Shown piece by piece: positions 6,765 to 14,584 of a stretch of 54,600 nt of DNA (position 1 is its first letter; every line of letters begins with the position of its first letter). Made by a program: the position numbers and the translations under genes. The notes under the pieces are model-generated. The model saw only the letters and a program-made list of their open reading frames with translations, did no database searches and had not been told where the DNA came from. The stretch comes from SIG589 sp964566175 (lineage in GTDB: Bacteria; Bacillota; Clostridia; Oscillospirales; Acutalibacteraceae). The stretch is taken from the NCBI GenBank assembly GCA_964566175.1, contig CAZMHU010000010.1, forward strand, positions 1-54,600, in the 5' to 3' direction.

Positions 6765-8357
6765 TCAGTACATATCCGGAACGGCTTCACCGTTTGCCGC
6801 TTTCGGCAAATATTCAAGAAGTTTTTCCATATGAGTCGTGTTTATAAATCCGAGCGGAGTTGAGTTGCATTCAACATAATAACGTCTGTCGGAATACTTG
6901 ATAAACTTAATAACATCGGTTCCCGAGCCGTCGGCGTATTCCGCCTTTACGGTGAGAACAGGTGTTCCGCTTTGCTTTTCAAAGGTGTATTCGTTCGGAG
7001 TCATTCCGACCAAATACTGATAATATAACTTGAAGTTGTCAGCATCAACCGGCGTTCCGTTAGCACTGATTTCGAAGACTTCTTCCTTGTCTGCATCCTC
7101 ATCAGCCTCTTCATAGGTAACACCGAACACAGTAGAACCATCAGCCGTTGTATAGGTAATTTTTCCTATATCGGTAATTGAAACGCAGTAGATAAGCGGA
7201 TTTAAAAACTTTTCAGCGCTGTAATCTGCAAATGCAAGCGATGTTGATGCCACCTTGAAGATTATATCGGAATTATCCGCCGTCATAACGGCAAAGTTTC
7301 CGTCATCTTGCTTGGTAGCGTTTACCGTAACGGTCTTTGTGCCGTATTTTATCGAAAGGGAAACTTCCGGTGAAGCAAGTCCGTAGGTTGCCTTATCGGC
7401 GGCAGTCGGATAGAACTTATACGCCGAAGCGGCACTGAGTCCGCTTGCCGCAATATCGAACAGTGTCTTAACTTCCGTTTCGCTCGCCGCACGTGATGCG
7501 GGAGCGGTCATAAAATACGGTATATAAGAATTAAGTTTTTCGTTTTTGTTGGGCTCAAACTTCAGGGTCTGCTCGCCTTTTTTCGCAAGCGTTATGCTGT
7601 CAAAACTCGAGAGTGCGCCTTCGGTAAAATAGTCGGCATTGGCGGTATCTTTCGAAGCGGCGACAACAACGGTGGAAACCGCCATTTCCTCGTCAGGAGT
7701 GTCAAGTTCGGCTATGTCTGCCGTATTGGCGAGATAAACCGTTTCTCCGCTGTCGACGGTAATATAATACCCCGAATCCGAAGGCGTTTTAGCACCAACA
7801 ATCATCTCGGCACTGTTTTCCGCATCATATCCCGCTATCTCAACGGTATATGACGGGGCGGCAAAACCGTAGTCTGCGCCGTCTTCTTTTTCTATTTCAC
7901 GCACTGCGTCCATACGCAAAACGGTATCCATCAAAAGAGAAATAGACGCACTTGCAGTCAACGACGGGTCAATTCCGTCGATAGACCACGTAACATCGGC
8001 GGCAGTATCACTGTTGTCTTCGTCCGGCTGAGTTACTGTTGTACGGTAAACCGTCGAAGAGTCCTTTCGCACGACCTTAACGGTTTCGACCTCTTCATTC
8101 TCAAAAGATGTTATCGCAACCGTATCACCGCTTGATACACCGATGTCACTGTCTTTTTCCGGAATGAGTTTTATTACGGCAAGTGTAGCACCCGCAAGCA
8201 CCGCAAGCGCCAAAAGCATTGACAGTGCGGTTTTCAACATTTTAGGCTTCTTGACTGCCTTTTTTTCTGTTTTCGAGGGTGAGACACCGAATATTGTAGA
8301 CTCTTCCTCCGACTCCTCCGACAAAAGATTTTTGTTTTCTTCCGGCAGTGAGTTCAT
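6765..8357 (-). CDS. DUF4340-like membrane-anchored protein of the Gld-type export system
   Basis: A 530-residue protein with an acidic, Ser/Glu-rich cytoplasmic N-terminus, one membrane helix at about residues 42-64, and a long extracytoplasmic part with two similar halves (repeated YTVEIAGYD / VSLSIKYGT-type beta segments followed by TADIAEL / TADNSDI). This fits the DUF4340 family that accompanies GldG-type ABC-2 systems (from memory of the family). The ATG at 8357 follows AGGAGG and overlaps the gldG-like stop by four bases; the seven-codon upstream extension is rejected. It is the last gene of the operon. Substrate unknown. Confidence 0.8.
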   Translation of the reverse strand: MNSLPEENKNLLSEESEEESTIFGVSPSKTEKKAVKKPKMLKTALSMLLALAVLAGATLAVIKLIPEKDSDIGVSSGDTVAITSFENEEVETVKVVRKDSSTVYRTTVTQPDEDNSDTAADVTWSIDGIDPSLTASASISLLMDTVLRMDAVREIEKEDGADYGFAAPSYTVEIAGYDAENSAEMIVGAKTPSDSGYYITVDSGETVYLANTADIAELDTPDEEMAVSTVVVAASKDTANADYFTEGALSSFDSITLAKKGEQTLKFEPNKNEKLNSYIPYFMTAPASRAASETEVKTLFDIAASGLSAASAYKFYPTAADKATYGLASPEVSLSIKYGTKTVTVNATKQDDGNFAVMTADNSDIIFKVASTSLAFADYSAEKFLNPLIYCVSITDIGKITYTTADGSTVFGVTYEEADEDADKEEVFEISANGTPVDADNFKLYYQYLVGMTPNEYTFEKQSGTPVLTVKAEYADGSGTDVIKFIKYSDRRYYVECNSTPLGFINTTHMEKLLEYLPKAANGEAVPDMY

Positions 8358-9964
8358 CGGTTTTTCCTCCTGTACCAAACGAATATTCCGACAGCCAAGA
8401 GCACAATAGGCAGAACGATTATAAAGATAACGCGCATAAGTTGTACCGAACTTTCGGACGGCTGTGTGAAATTGTATGTCGTAACGGTCTTTTTAACAAA
8501 TGAAAGGTCGCTTGCGTCCTTGCCACATACGTTTTTAAGAGCGGCAAGCGTAAAAGCGCTGTTTCCGACTGCATCATATGCAGACCAAGCAGACGAAATA
8601 AAATCAACACTCGAGAAGACAATGACACTGCTTGCCAACTCGTTATAATCATCGTCATACTGCTTGTCGGTTGTTATAATAGCCGAAGCATACTGCTGCT
8701 TTGTGTATTCCGAACCGGGAGTCCAGTCGGCATCTGCGGTAATCGGTGCGGAAACTGCGGTATCCTGTGTTGTGAGGATAACCTCTGTTGTTCTGTTACC
8801 AAAAGAAGTATATGCCGCAGTCAAGGGCATATTTTTGCCTGCTATATAGATTTTATTTGCGTTGTTTACAGATGCTGTTGTATCTGTCTTTGCATTCAAA
8901 AGGCCAACTGTTGTCGGGTCGCCCGAAAGATAGTTGTTCTCATCGGTTTCGAAGATAACACTACCCTGCTCACAGGAAACGCCCCACTCTTTTAAGAATG
9001 CATAAAGATTGGGCATATTTGCGCCTGCGGCATCACAGAAAACCATAAGGCTCTTGCCTTTTTTACCGCCATTCTCAAGGAAAGTTTCCAAAACGGTTAT
9101 TTCGTCTGCGGCAAAATCGGCCGACGGAGCGGCAATAGCCACAGCATCAATATCGGACGGAATTTCGGACACTATATTGTCGGAAATTTCAACGATTTCA
9201 AATCCGTTAAGTTCCAAATTGGACTTCAAGGCATCAAACGCACCCGATGTGCTGTGTGCCGAAAGATATCCGACTTTTTTGATATCCTCGCTCGTTACGT
9301 TGGAAATTGCGCTTGTTACCGCAGTTTCAACGTTTGAACCCGAAAGGCTGTATACTCCGTAACCCATTGAAGCATATCCCGTAGAATCGTAAAGTTCATA
9401 CAAATCCGTAAAGGTCAATACCTTTGTTCGGGTAACTTCTTTTCCGTCAAGTTCAAAAGTCGAATAAACCAAAATATCGCCGTAGTTGAGTGTGGTATCC
9501 GGCACGATGGCTTTAACCGTGGAAAATGCGGTCGAATCGGGGTCTTGGAAAGCAACATTTATCTTGCTGTTATACTTTTCATAGGAGTTCAAGAGTTTGA
9601 GTGTCTGCTCATAATAAGCACCGCTTGAGTCCTGTGCCATATACATACTATAAGCGTAATTTGCCATATAACCGCCGGTATAGCCGTCTTCGGTTGCACA
9701 AACTACAACGTTTACGTCCTTATCAACGGTTTTAAGATAATCGGCGTTTTCATCCGAAATGGTGTTTTCACCCGAAAGCGAAAGGTCAATATCCATCGGA
9801 AAGCGGTTTGCCGCGGCAGTGGCAAGAACATTCAAAACCACAACGGCAACAAGTACAATAGCAATAAGCACTGCGTTATAGGCGCCGTGTTTGAGCAAAA
9901 GACGGCTGCGAAGTTTTTTCTGCTTTGCAGGCTTTTTACCCTCTTTGTTAAAAAAGTTTTTCAT
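8354..9964 (-). CDS. GldG-like ABC-2 accessory protein
   Basis: A 536-residue protein with a basic N-terminus, a membrane helix at about residues 28-50, a large extracytoplasmic domain and a C-terminal helix ending in WYRRKNR. The ectodomain has the GldG (IFT52/DUF4350-like) pattern: an early VNVVVCATED segment, then GDILVYSTFELDGKEVTR, VGYLSAHST and KGKSLMVFCDAAG. The family partners an ABC-2 permease; in Bacteroidetes GldG belongs to gliding-associated export, while in Clostridia the role is unknown. It starts 15 bases after the permease gene with a GGAGGTG site. Confidence 0.82.
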   Translation of the reverse strand: MKNFFNKEGKKPAKQKKLRSRLLLKHGAYNAVLIAIVLVAVVVLNVLATAAANRFPMDIDLSLSGENTISDENADYLKTVDKDVNVVVCATEDGYTGGYMANYAYSMYMAQDSSGAYYEQTLKLLNSYEKYNSKINVAFQDPDSTAFSTVKAIVPDTTLNYGDILVYSTFELDGKEVTRTKVLTFTDLYELYDSTGYASMGYGVYSLSGSNVETAVTSAISNVTSEDIKKVGYLSAHSTSGAFDALKSNLELNGFEIVEISDNIVSEIPSDIDAVAIAAPSADFAADEITVLETFLENGGKKGKSLMVFCDAAGANMPNLYAFLKEWGVSCEQGSVIFETDENNYLSGDPTTVGLLNAKTDTTASVNNANKIYIAGKNMPLTAAYTSFGNRTTEVILTTQDTAVSAPITADADWTPGSEYTKQQYASAIITTDKQYDDDYNELASSVIVFSSVDFISSAWSAYDAVGNSAFTLAALKNVCGKDASDLSFVKKTVTTYNFTQPSESSVQLMRVIFIIVLPIVLLAVGIFVWYRRKNR

Positions 9965-9979
9965 TTTTCGGCACCTCCC

Positions 9980-10681
9980 TTAAGCCCAACGTTTTTTCTC
10001 AAGCATACGAACTGTCAAGAATATGAAGACAGCCGCAACGCTCACGAAAAACACAACGTTGGATAAATCAAGAATTCCTGCGGAAAAAGTCTCGTAACGT
10101 CCGCTGAAGGAAATTTTTTCAACAATACCCGAAAGGAAACTGTTGTTTATCATACTTGCAAAACTGTCCATAAGACCGATAAGCAGCGATACAACAATTC
10201 CGAGCACGGCGGCAACTACTTGACTTTCGGTGAGTGACGAAATGAAAAGTCCTATCGAAATCAGTGCCGCACCGTAAAGCAGAACGCCTAAAAGCGCGTT
10301 TATATACAAAAGCCAGTTAAGCGAAATGTTTGCGGAGAAAATAATCTGATAGATAAGCGACGGAGCAAAGCCGAGCGCGAAAATCGAAAATGCGGCAAGG
10401 AACTTGCCCATTACAATTCCCGTGAGACTAACAGGCGCAGTCAACAATGCTTGGTCGGTTCGTTGCTTTCGTTCCTCGCTCATAAGGCGCATTGTGAGCA
10501 ACGGAACGGCAAACATAATTATTACAAACATATTTGAAAAGACATACGTTATGTCGGCATAGCCGTAGGAATACATATAAATAAAGAATATTCCCGAAAA
10601 GAAAGTCATTGCCGTTAAGAATACATATCCTATAGGCGAGGAGAAATAGGATTTAACCTCGCGCTTGAAAATTGCAGACAT
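9980..10681 (-). CDS. ABC-2 type permease, GldF-like
   Basis: A 233-residue integral membrane protein with about six hydrophobic helices and the ABC-2 pattern: an N-terminal amphipathic FKREVKSYFSSPIGY, the MRLMSEERKQRTDQALLTAPVS coupling region (MRLMSEERKQR, then TDQALLTAPVS) and a C-terminal helix with RMLEKKRW. Its ATG overlaps the ATPase stop by one base (TAATG). It forms the channel of an efflux-type transporter; cargo unknown. Confidence 0.88.
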   Translation of the reverse strand: MSAIFKREVKSYFSSPIGYVFLTAMTFFSGIFFIYMYSYGYADITYVFSNMFVIIMFAVPLLTMRLMSEERKQRTDQALLTAPVSLTGIVMGKFLAAFSIFALGFAPSLIYQIIFSANISLNWLLYINALLGVLLYGAALISIGLFISSLTESQVVAAVLGIVVSLLIGLMDSFASMINNSFLSGIVEKISFSGRYETFSAGILDLSNVVFFVSVAAVFIFLTVRMLEKKRWA

Positions 10682-11733
10682 TATTCATTCTCCTCCCCTG
10701 TTTCCGTTTCTTCCTCAGTTTCGGTCACTGCCGAGTCGGGGTCTTCATAAACGACCTCTTCCGACTGATTTGCAGTGCCCGCGAGCAACGCCTCACTGTT
10801 AAACGTATCGTCGGTCAAACGCAAGAAGATTTGTTCAAGCGTGAGTTCGTTGCTATTAAGCGAAAGCACCGGCCAACGGCGCTCTGCCAAACGGTCGAAT
10901 ATCGGACGACGAACATCCTCACCGTCAAGCGGAATAACCTCATAATCAACCGAGCCGGTTTCAACCGTTCCAACAGAACGCACACTCTCAACATTCGGCA
11001 CGGACGAAAGCGTTTTGAGAACGTCCTTTTCGGGACCTGCAACGCGGATTTGGAGCGACCTGTCGGACGAAATGCGTTTTGAAAGTTCGTCGGGTGTACC
11101 GTCGGCGACGATATGGCCCTTGTTTATGATTATAATTCTTCCGCAAACTGCCTGAATTTCCGAGAGAATATGGGAAGAGAGAATAACCGTGTGGTTCTTT
11201 CCGAGACGTGTTATGAGATTGCGAATTTCGATAATCTGCTTGGGATCAAGACCAACCGTCGGCTCATCCAAAATGAGCACATCGGGGTTTCCGACAAGTG
11301 CCTGTGCAATTCCCACACGCTGACGGTAACCTTTTGACAGGTTTTTAATGAGTCTGTCTTCCACCTTGTCTATCATAACAAGTTTGCAAATTTCCGCAAT
11401 GTGCGGCTTGCGGGGAAGTTTAACCTTTTTCAAATCAAAAATAAAGTTAAGATATTCTCTAACCGTCATATCGGTATAGAGCGGCGGTATCTCCGGGAGA
11501 TAGCCTATGCGGCGTTTTGCCTCGGCGGGATTATCAACAATATCATACCCGTCAATGCTGACCGTTCCCGTTGTGAGGGAAAGATAACCAGTAAGTATGT
11601 TCATTATTGTGGATTTACCTGCACCGTTCGGACCTAAGAAACCGATTACCTCGCCGTCCGCAATGCTGAAAGACGCATTATCAACAGCAAGATGGTTTCC
11701 GTAGCGTTTGCTGAGTCCGGTAACCTCAATCAT
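10681..11733 (-). CDS. ABC transporter ATP-binding protein (ABC-2 export type)
   Basis: A 350-residue ATPase. It shows Walker A GPNGAGKST (residues 34-42), the signature NLSKGYRQR (131-139), Walker B VLILDEP (152-158) and the switch histidine in SSHIL. The length beyond about 235 residues is a C-terminal regulatory-type domain ending in a strongly acidic Glu/Thr tail. It powers the GldF-like permease encoded directly downstream. It is the first gene of the four-gene operon, with GGAGG before the ATG and its own promoter. Confidence 0.93.
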   Translation of the reverse strand: MIEVTGLSKRYGNHLAVDNASFSIADGEVIGFLGPNGAGKSTIMNILTGYLSLTTGTVSIDGYDIVDNPAEAKRRIGYLPEIPPLYTDMTVREYLNFIFDLKKVKLPRKPHIAEICKLVMIDKVEDRLIKNLSKGYRQRVGIAQALVGNPDVLILDEPTVGLDPKQIIEIRNLITRLGKNHTVILSSHILSEIQAVCGRIIIINKGHIVADGTPDELSKRISSDRSLQIRVAGPEKDVLKTLSSVPNVESVRSVGTVETGSVDYEVIPLDGEDVRRPIFDRLAERRWPVLSLNSNELTLEQIFLRLTDDTFNSEALLAGTANQSEEVVYEDPDSAVTETEEETETGEENE

Positions 11734-11751
11734 TGTTTATACCTCCAAACC

Positions 11752-11768
11752 GTCCGTTAAGCACGGAC
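11752..11768 (-). promoter_or_regulatory. Leader hairpin of the export operon
   Basis: A 6-bp stem GTCCGT/ACGGAC with a 5-base loop lies 18 bases upstream of the ATPase ATG, just before the ribosome binding site. It has no U-tract; a weak mRNA fold is the most that can be claimed. Confidence 0.35.
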
Positions 11769-11841
11769 TTTTACCGTTTAATGTTATCAAACAAATTTAT
11801 TGTAATTGTAAACTGTTTTTAAACAATAAAACACTCTGCAT

Positions 11842-11870
11842 ATTATACAATAAATCTATCACCTTGGCAA
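11842..11870 (-). promoter_or_regulatory. Promoter of the Gld-type export operon
   Basis: TTGCCA, 17 bases and TATAAT on the minus strand. The predicted leader is about 100 bases, AT-rich, with one small hairpin. Confidence 0.75.
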
Positions 11871-11911
11871 CGGTTTATTGAAAAAGAGAGCAATTTCATC
11901 AAAAAATATAT

Positions 11912-11952
11912 CAAAAAAACCCGCAAAAGCCTTTAAAGCCTTGCGGGTTTTT
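11912..11952 (-). terminator. Terminator after the GH130 gene
   Basis: The stem AACCCGCAA/TTGCGGGTT, with further partial pairing across the loop, is followed on the minus strand by T7. It marks the 3' end of the glycan-utilisation gene run. Confidence 0.85.
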
Positions 11953-11958
11953 GCTTTA

Positions 11959-12927
11959 TTAGTTTTTATTAAGGCAGAGGGCAACGAGGTCGTCAACATT
12001 GGCGGTTGCAAGACACTCTACAGTGTCAGATGCGCCGTAGTAAATTTTAACCTCACCGTTATCCTCCAAGATCATACCGCCGGGGAAAATAACGTCGGTA
12101 CGGAAACCGTCTTCGGTCTCCCACGGAAGTTCGGGTGCGATAAGCGGCTTGTCGTATACGCCCAAAACCTTTGACGGGTCTTTAAGGTCAAGCAACATAA
12201 TTCCGCCGTAATACATCTTCTGCCAGCAAGGTTCCCAACCGTGCTTGCCTCTTGTATTATCGCGCTCAACAGCATGGAATGTGGTGAGCCAGCCATGTTC
12301 GGTCTTTACCGGAGGTGCAGCAGGGCCGATTTTATCATTGGCGAAGGGTACGTGCTCAACGCCCATAACAAATTCGGTTTCTCCCCAATACTTCAAATCG
12401 GGGGACTTAGAAAGCCAAATATCAAATCTGTCCTTACCTCTTGAATAAACAGGCATCGGACGTTCCAAACGGACATACTTTCCGTCTATTTTTTCGGGAA
12501 ATAAAACCATATTTCTGTTATCGGGTGCGCTGAGCGAAAGAATTTCAAGATTTTTGAAATCTTCCGTCGTTCCGATACCGCCACGTACACCGTGTTTGGT
12601 ATCCATTGCAAAGCAAAGATAACAACGGGAATCGATAACGGTGAGTCTCGGGTCATAAATACGGCGAATTTCGTCATCGGCAACGGCAAAACTCGGTTGC
12701 GGTTCAGCCTTCCAATTTATACCGTCATCACTGTATGCCAAACCGAGGTTGGTACCTTCAAGAGTCTGCTTGTCGTAATCACCGTAGTCATTACGGAAAA
12801 GCATAACATATTTTCCGTCAACCTTAGCAACGCCGGCATTGAATATCAACGCCGCCTTATACGGAATATCCTTATATGTTAAAACAGGTTTTTCCAACTT
12901 TTTAATAACACTACTTGAACTATACAA
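11959..12927 (-). CDS. Glycoside hydrolase family 130 protein (mannoside phosphorylase or hydrolase)
   Basis: A 322-residue five-bladed propeller-type enzyme. Typical GH130 features are the early NAGVAKVDGKYVMLFRND segment, the catalytic aspartate (D92) in RIYDPRLT, and the late GWLTTFHAV and FPGGMIL...KIYYGASD blocks. The family cleaves beta-mannosidic bonds, by phosphorolysis or hydrolysis; the deciding phosphate-binding residues cannot be judged by eye. No signal peptide, so cytoplasmic. The start is a TTG at 12927, eight bases after AGGAGG; no better ATG exists. A 131-base gap with its own putative control element separates it from the upstream genes, so it may have a second promoter. Confidence 0.88.
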   Translation of the reverse strand: MYSSSSVIKKLEKPVLTYKDIPYKAALIFNAGVAKVDGKYVMLFRNDYGDYDKQTLEGTNLGLAYSDDGINWKAEPQPSFAVADDEIRRIYDPRLTVIDSRCYLCFAMDTKHGVRGGIGTTEDFKNLEILSLSAPDNRNMVLFPEKIDGKYVRLERPMPVYSRGKDRFDIWLSKSPDLKYWGETEFVMGVEHVPFANDKIGPAAPPVKTEHGWLTTFHAVERDNTRGKHGWEPCWQKMYYGGIMLLDLKDPSKVLGVYDKPLIAPELPWETEDGFRTDVIFPGGMILEDNGEVKIYYGASDTVECLATANVDDLVALCLNKN

Positions 12928-12969
12928 AAAATCGACCTCCTATGTTTTTCGGCAATTTTTGCCGTCATT

Positions 12970-13034
12970 ACTATATTAGTTTATTCGCAATGATTTTGGA
13001 ATTGAATATCTTGCTTTTGACATTGCAAATATTT
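12970..13034 (-). promoter_or_regulatory. Candidate GH130 promoter with conserved upstream element
   Basis: A TATAGT -10 candidate (12970-12975) has no good -35. Beginning 29 bases upstream lies AATATC (13005-13010), then TTTGACATTGCAAATATTT (13016-13034). Eighteen of these 19 bases recur upstream of uxaC (53639-53657), where the distance to the -10 is 28 bases. The lack of a -35 with a shared upstream site suggests activator control. Confidence 0.5.
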
Positions 13035-13058
13035 CCCATAATCACGCAAAGCGGAGCA

Positions 13059-13814
13059 TTACATACTGTGGAGTTTAACGCTGTTGGCATTATAAAGACC
13101 GATTTTCTCCGCACCCGATTTATTCGGATGGAGACCGTCAATCAAATCTCTGCCGTTTTTCTGCCACTGCTCATAAATTCCACAAATTCCGCAGTTAAAA
13201 GTGTTTACAAATGTAACATCGGAAATTCGGTCACAGATAGCCGAGAGAAGCACACCCTTTGCCTTTATAGAAGCATACGGACGTACGCCCTCTGCTCCCT
13301 GAATAGGCGAACAGATGAAAATTTTTGCGTTCGGATATGCGTCGCGCATTTTCTCGTAAAAATATCTTATAGCGCCTGCCCAAGTTTTGCGGTCAACCTT
13401 ATCAAGCGGAATCGTTTCTCCGTTTGACGAAATAAACTGTCTGTCTACCGAAGCAACCGTATCGGTGCTCACAGCACCTCCTCTATTAGTGCCTGCAGCG
13501 GCTATAATGATATCAAAATCGGCATAATCGCTGTTTCCCGCCGACTTTTGCATAAGAACCTTTTCAACCTGATTTCCCATAACATTGCCGAGTTGTTGTG
13601 TGTCATTGGGGTCGAAAACGGGATTTCCGTCATATACCGTTCCGACCACATCTTCCCAACTTGCTCCGCTCACCGCAACATTTACAAAATGTGACGGCTT
13701 TATGATTTCATTGAAATATCTTATCCAGCCTCTTTCCGAAGTGTCAAGAGCGGTTATGCTGTCGCCCATAAAGAGGATTTTTTTGTTTTCATAAGTATTT
13801 TCATTTTTCTGCAT
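13059..13814 (-). CDS. SGNH/GDSL-family hydrolase (probable carbohydrate esterase)
   Basis: A 251-residue protein with the SGNH blocks: FMGDSIT with the serine nucleophile (S19), a block II glycine in VAVSGASW, the block III asparagine in AAGTNRGG, and the C-terminal DGLHPN aspartate-histidine pair. These enzymes remove acyl groups, often acetyl, from sugars. No signal peptide, so it would act on imported, acylated oligosaccharides. The start at 13814 follows GGGAGTG; an alternative ATG at 13829 overlaps the activase stop (TAATG) with a weaker site. Confidence 0.85.
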   Translation of the reverse strand: MQKNENTYENKKILFMGDSITALDTSERGWIRYFNEIIKPSHFVNVAVSGASWEDVVGTVYDGNPVFDPNDTQQLGNVMGNQVEKVLMQKSAGNSDYADFDIIIAAAGTNRGGAVSTDTVASVDRQFISSNGETIPLDKVDRKTWAGAIRYFYEKMRDAYPNAKIFICSPIQGAEGVRPYASIKAKGVLLSAICDRISDVTFVNTFNCGICGIYEQWQKNGRDLIDGLHPNKSGAEKIGLYNANSVKLHSM

Positions 13815-13828
13815 AGTTATCACTCCCA

Positions 13829-14584
13829 TTAAAGCGTATACTCCATACCGAGCATTTTGTATTTAGCGCCTGCCGCCGCATTATAGGGCAGTTTTTCCCA
13901 CCTGCTGTCACCGATAATCTCCCCTATTTTTTCAAGGTTTTCCTTTGTATCGGTGATGTTCGGAATCAGCGGGGTTCGTATTATGTGCGGTTTTCCGCTT
14001 TGCTTTAAAATTTTAAAATTGCCGAGTATTTTTTCGTTGTCGACTCCGGTATATTCACGGTGCTTATCGCTGTCTGCAAGTTTTATATCCATAATCACAA
14101 AGTCAAGTTTTTCTATGACTTTTCTGAAAATGTCACTCTCGGCAAATGCCGATGTCTCAATACAAAGATGATAATCTTTAAGACAGTCGATAAGTGCCAG
14201 CAAAAATTCCGGTTGTGCAAGCGGCTCCCCGCCCGAAAATGTGAACCCGCCGAAAGAGTCACCCAAAACATCTGCCGATTTTTTAAGTTCGTCTGAGAGA
14301 CTTTGCGGCTCTCTTTCACTTCCCGAAATCACAAGACAGTTTTCGGGACAGGCGTGAATACATCTGCCGAACGGCTGACATTCGGCGTGCGTACAGGCAG
14401 TCGCACAGCAACCACACCGCAGACATCTTGCTTCTTTATACATAAGTTGCGGTTTGCTTGCGAGTCCCTCGGGGTTATGACACCAACGGCAACGGAGCGG
14501 ACACCCCTTGAAAAACACCGTTGTTCTTATCCCCGGTCCGTCGTGGACTGCCATTTCTTTAATATCGAAAATAGTTCCCGTCAT
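13829..14584 (-). CDS. Glycyl radical enzyme activase (radical SAM)
   Basis: A 251-residue radical-SAM protein of the pyruvate formate-lyase-activase group. The SAM-binding cluster motif is C28-x3-C32-x2-C35 in FKGCPLRCRWCHNPEG, preceded by DGPGIRTTVF. A cysteine-rich insert (C54, C57, C59/C60, C64, C69, C75, C79, C83) fits the extra ferredoxin-like clusters found in activases of dehydratase-type glycyl radical enzymes. The GGEPLAQPEFL motif is present. It overlaps the preceding glycyl radical enzyme gene by four bases, so the two are a dedicated pair: it abstracts the H atom from the enzyme's C-terminal glycine. Confidence 0.94.
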   Translation of the reverse strand: MTGTIFDIKEMAVHDGPGIRTTVFFKGCPLRCRWCHNPEGLASKPQLMYKEARCLRCGCCATACTHAECQPFGRCIHACPENCLVISGSEREPQSLSDELKKSADVLGDSFGGFTFSGGEPLAQPEFLLALIDCLKDYHLCIETSAFAESDIFRKVIEKLDFVIMDIKLADSDKHREYTGVDNEKILGNFKILKQSGKPHIIRTPLIPNITDTKENLEKIGEIIGDSRWEKLPYNAAAGAKYKMLGMEYTL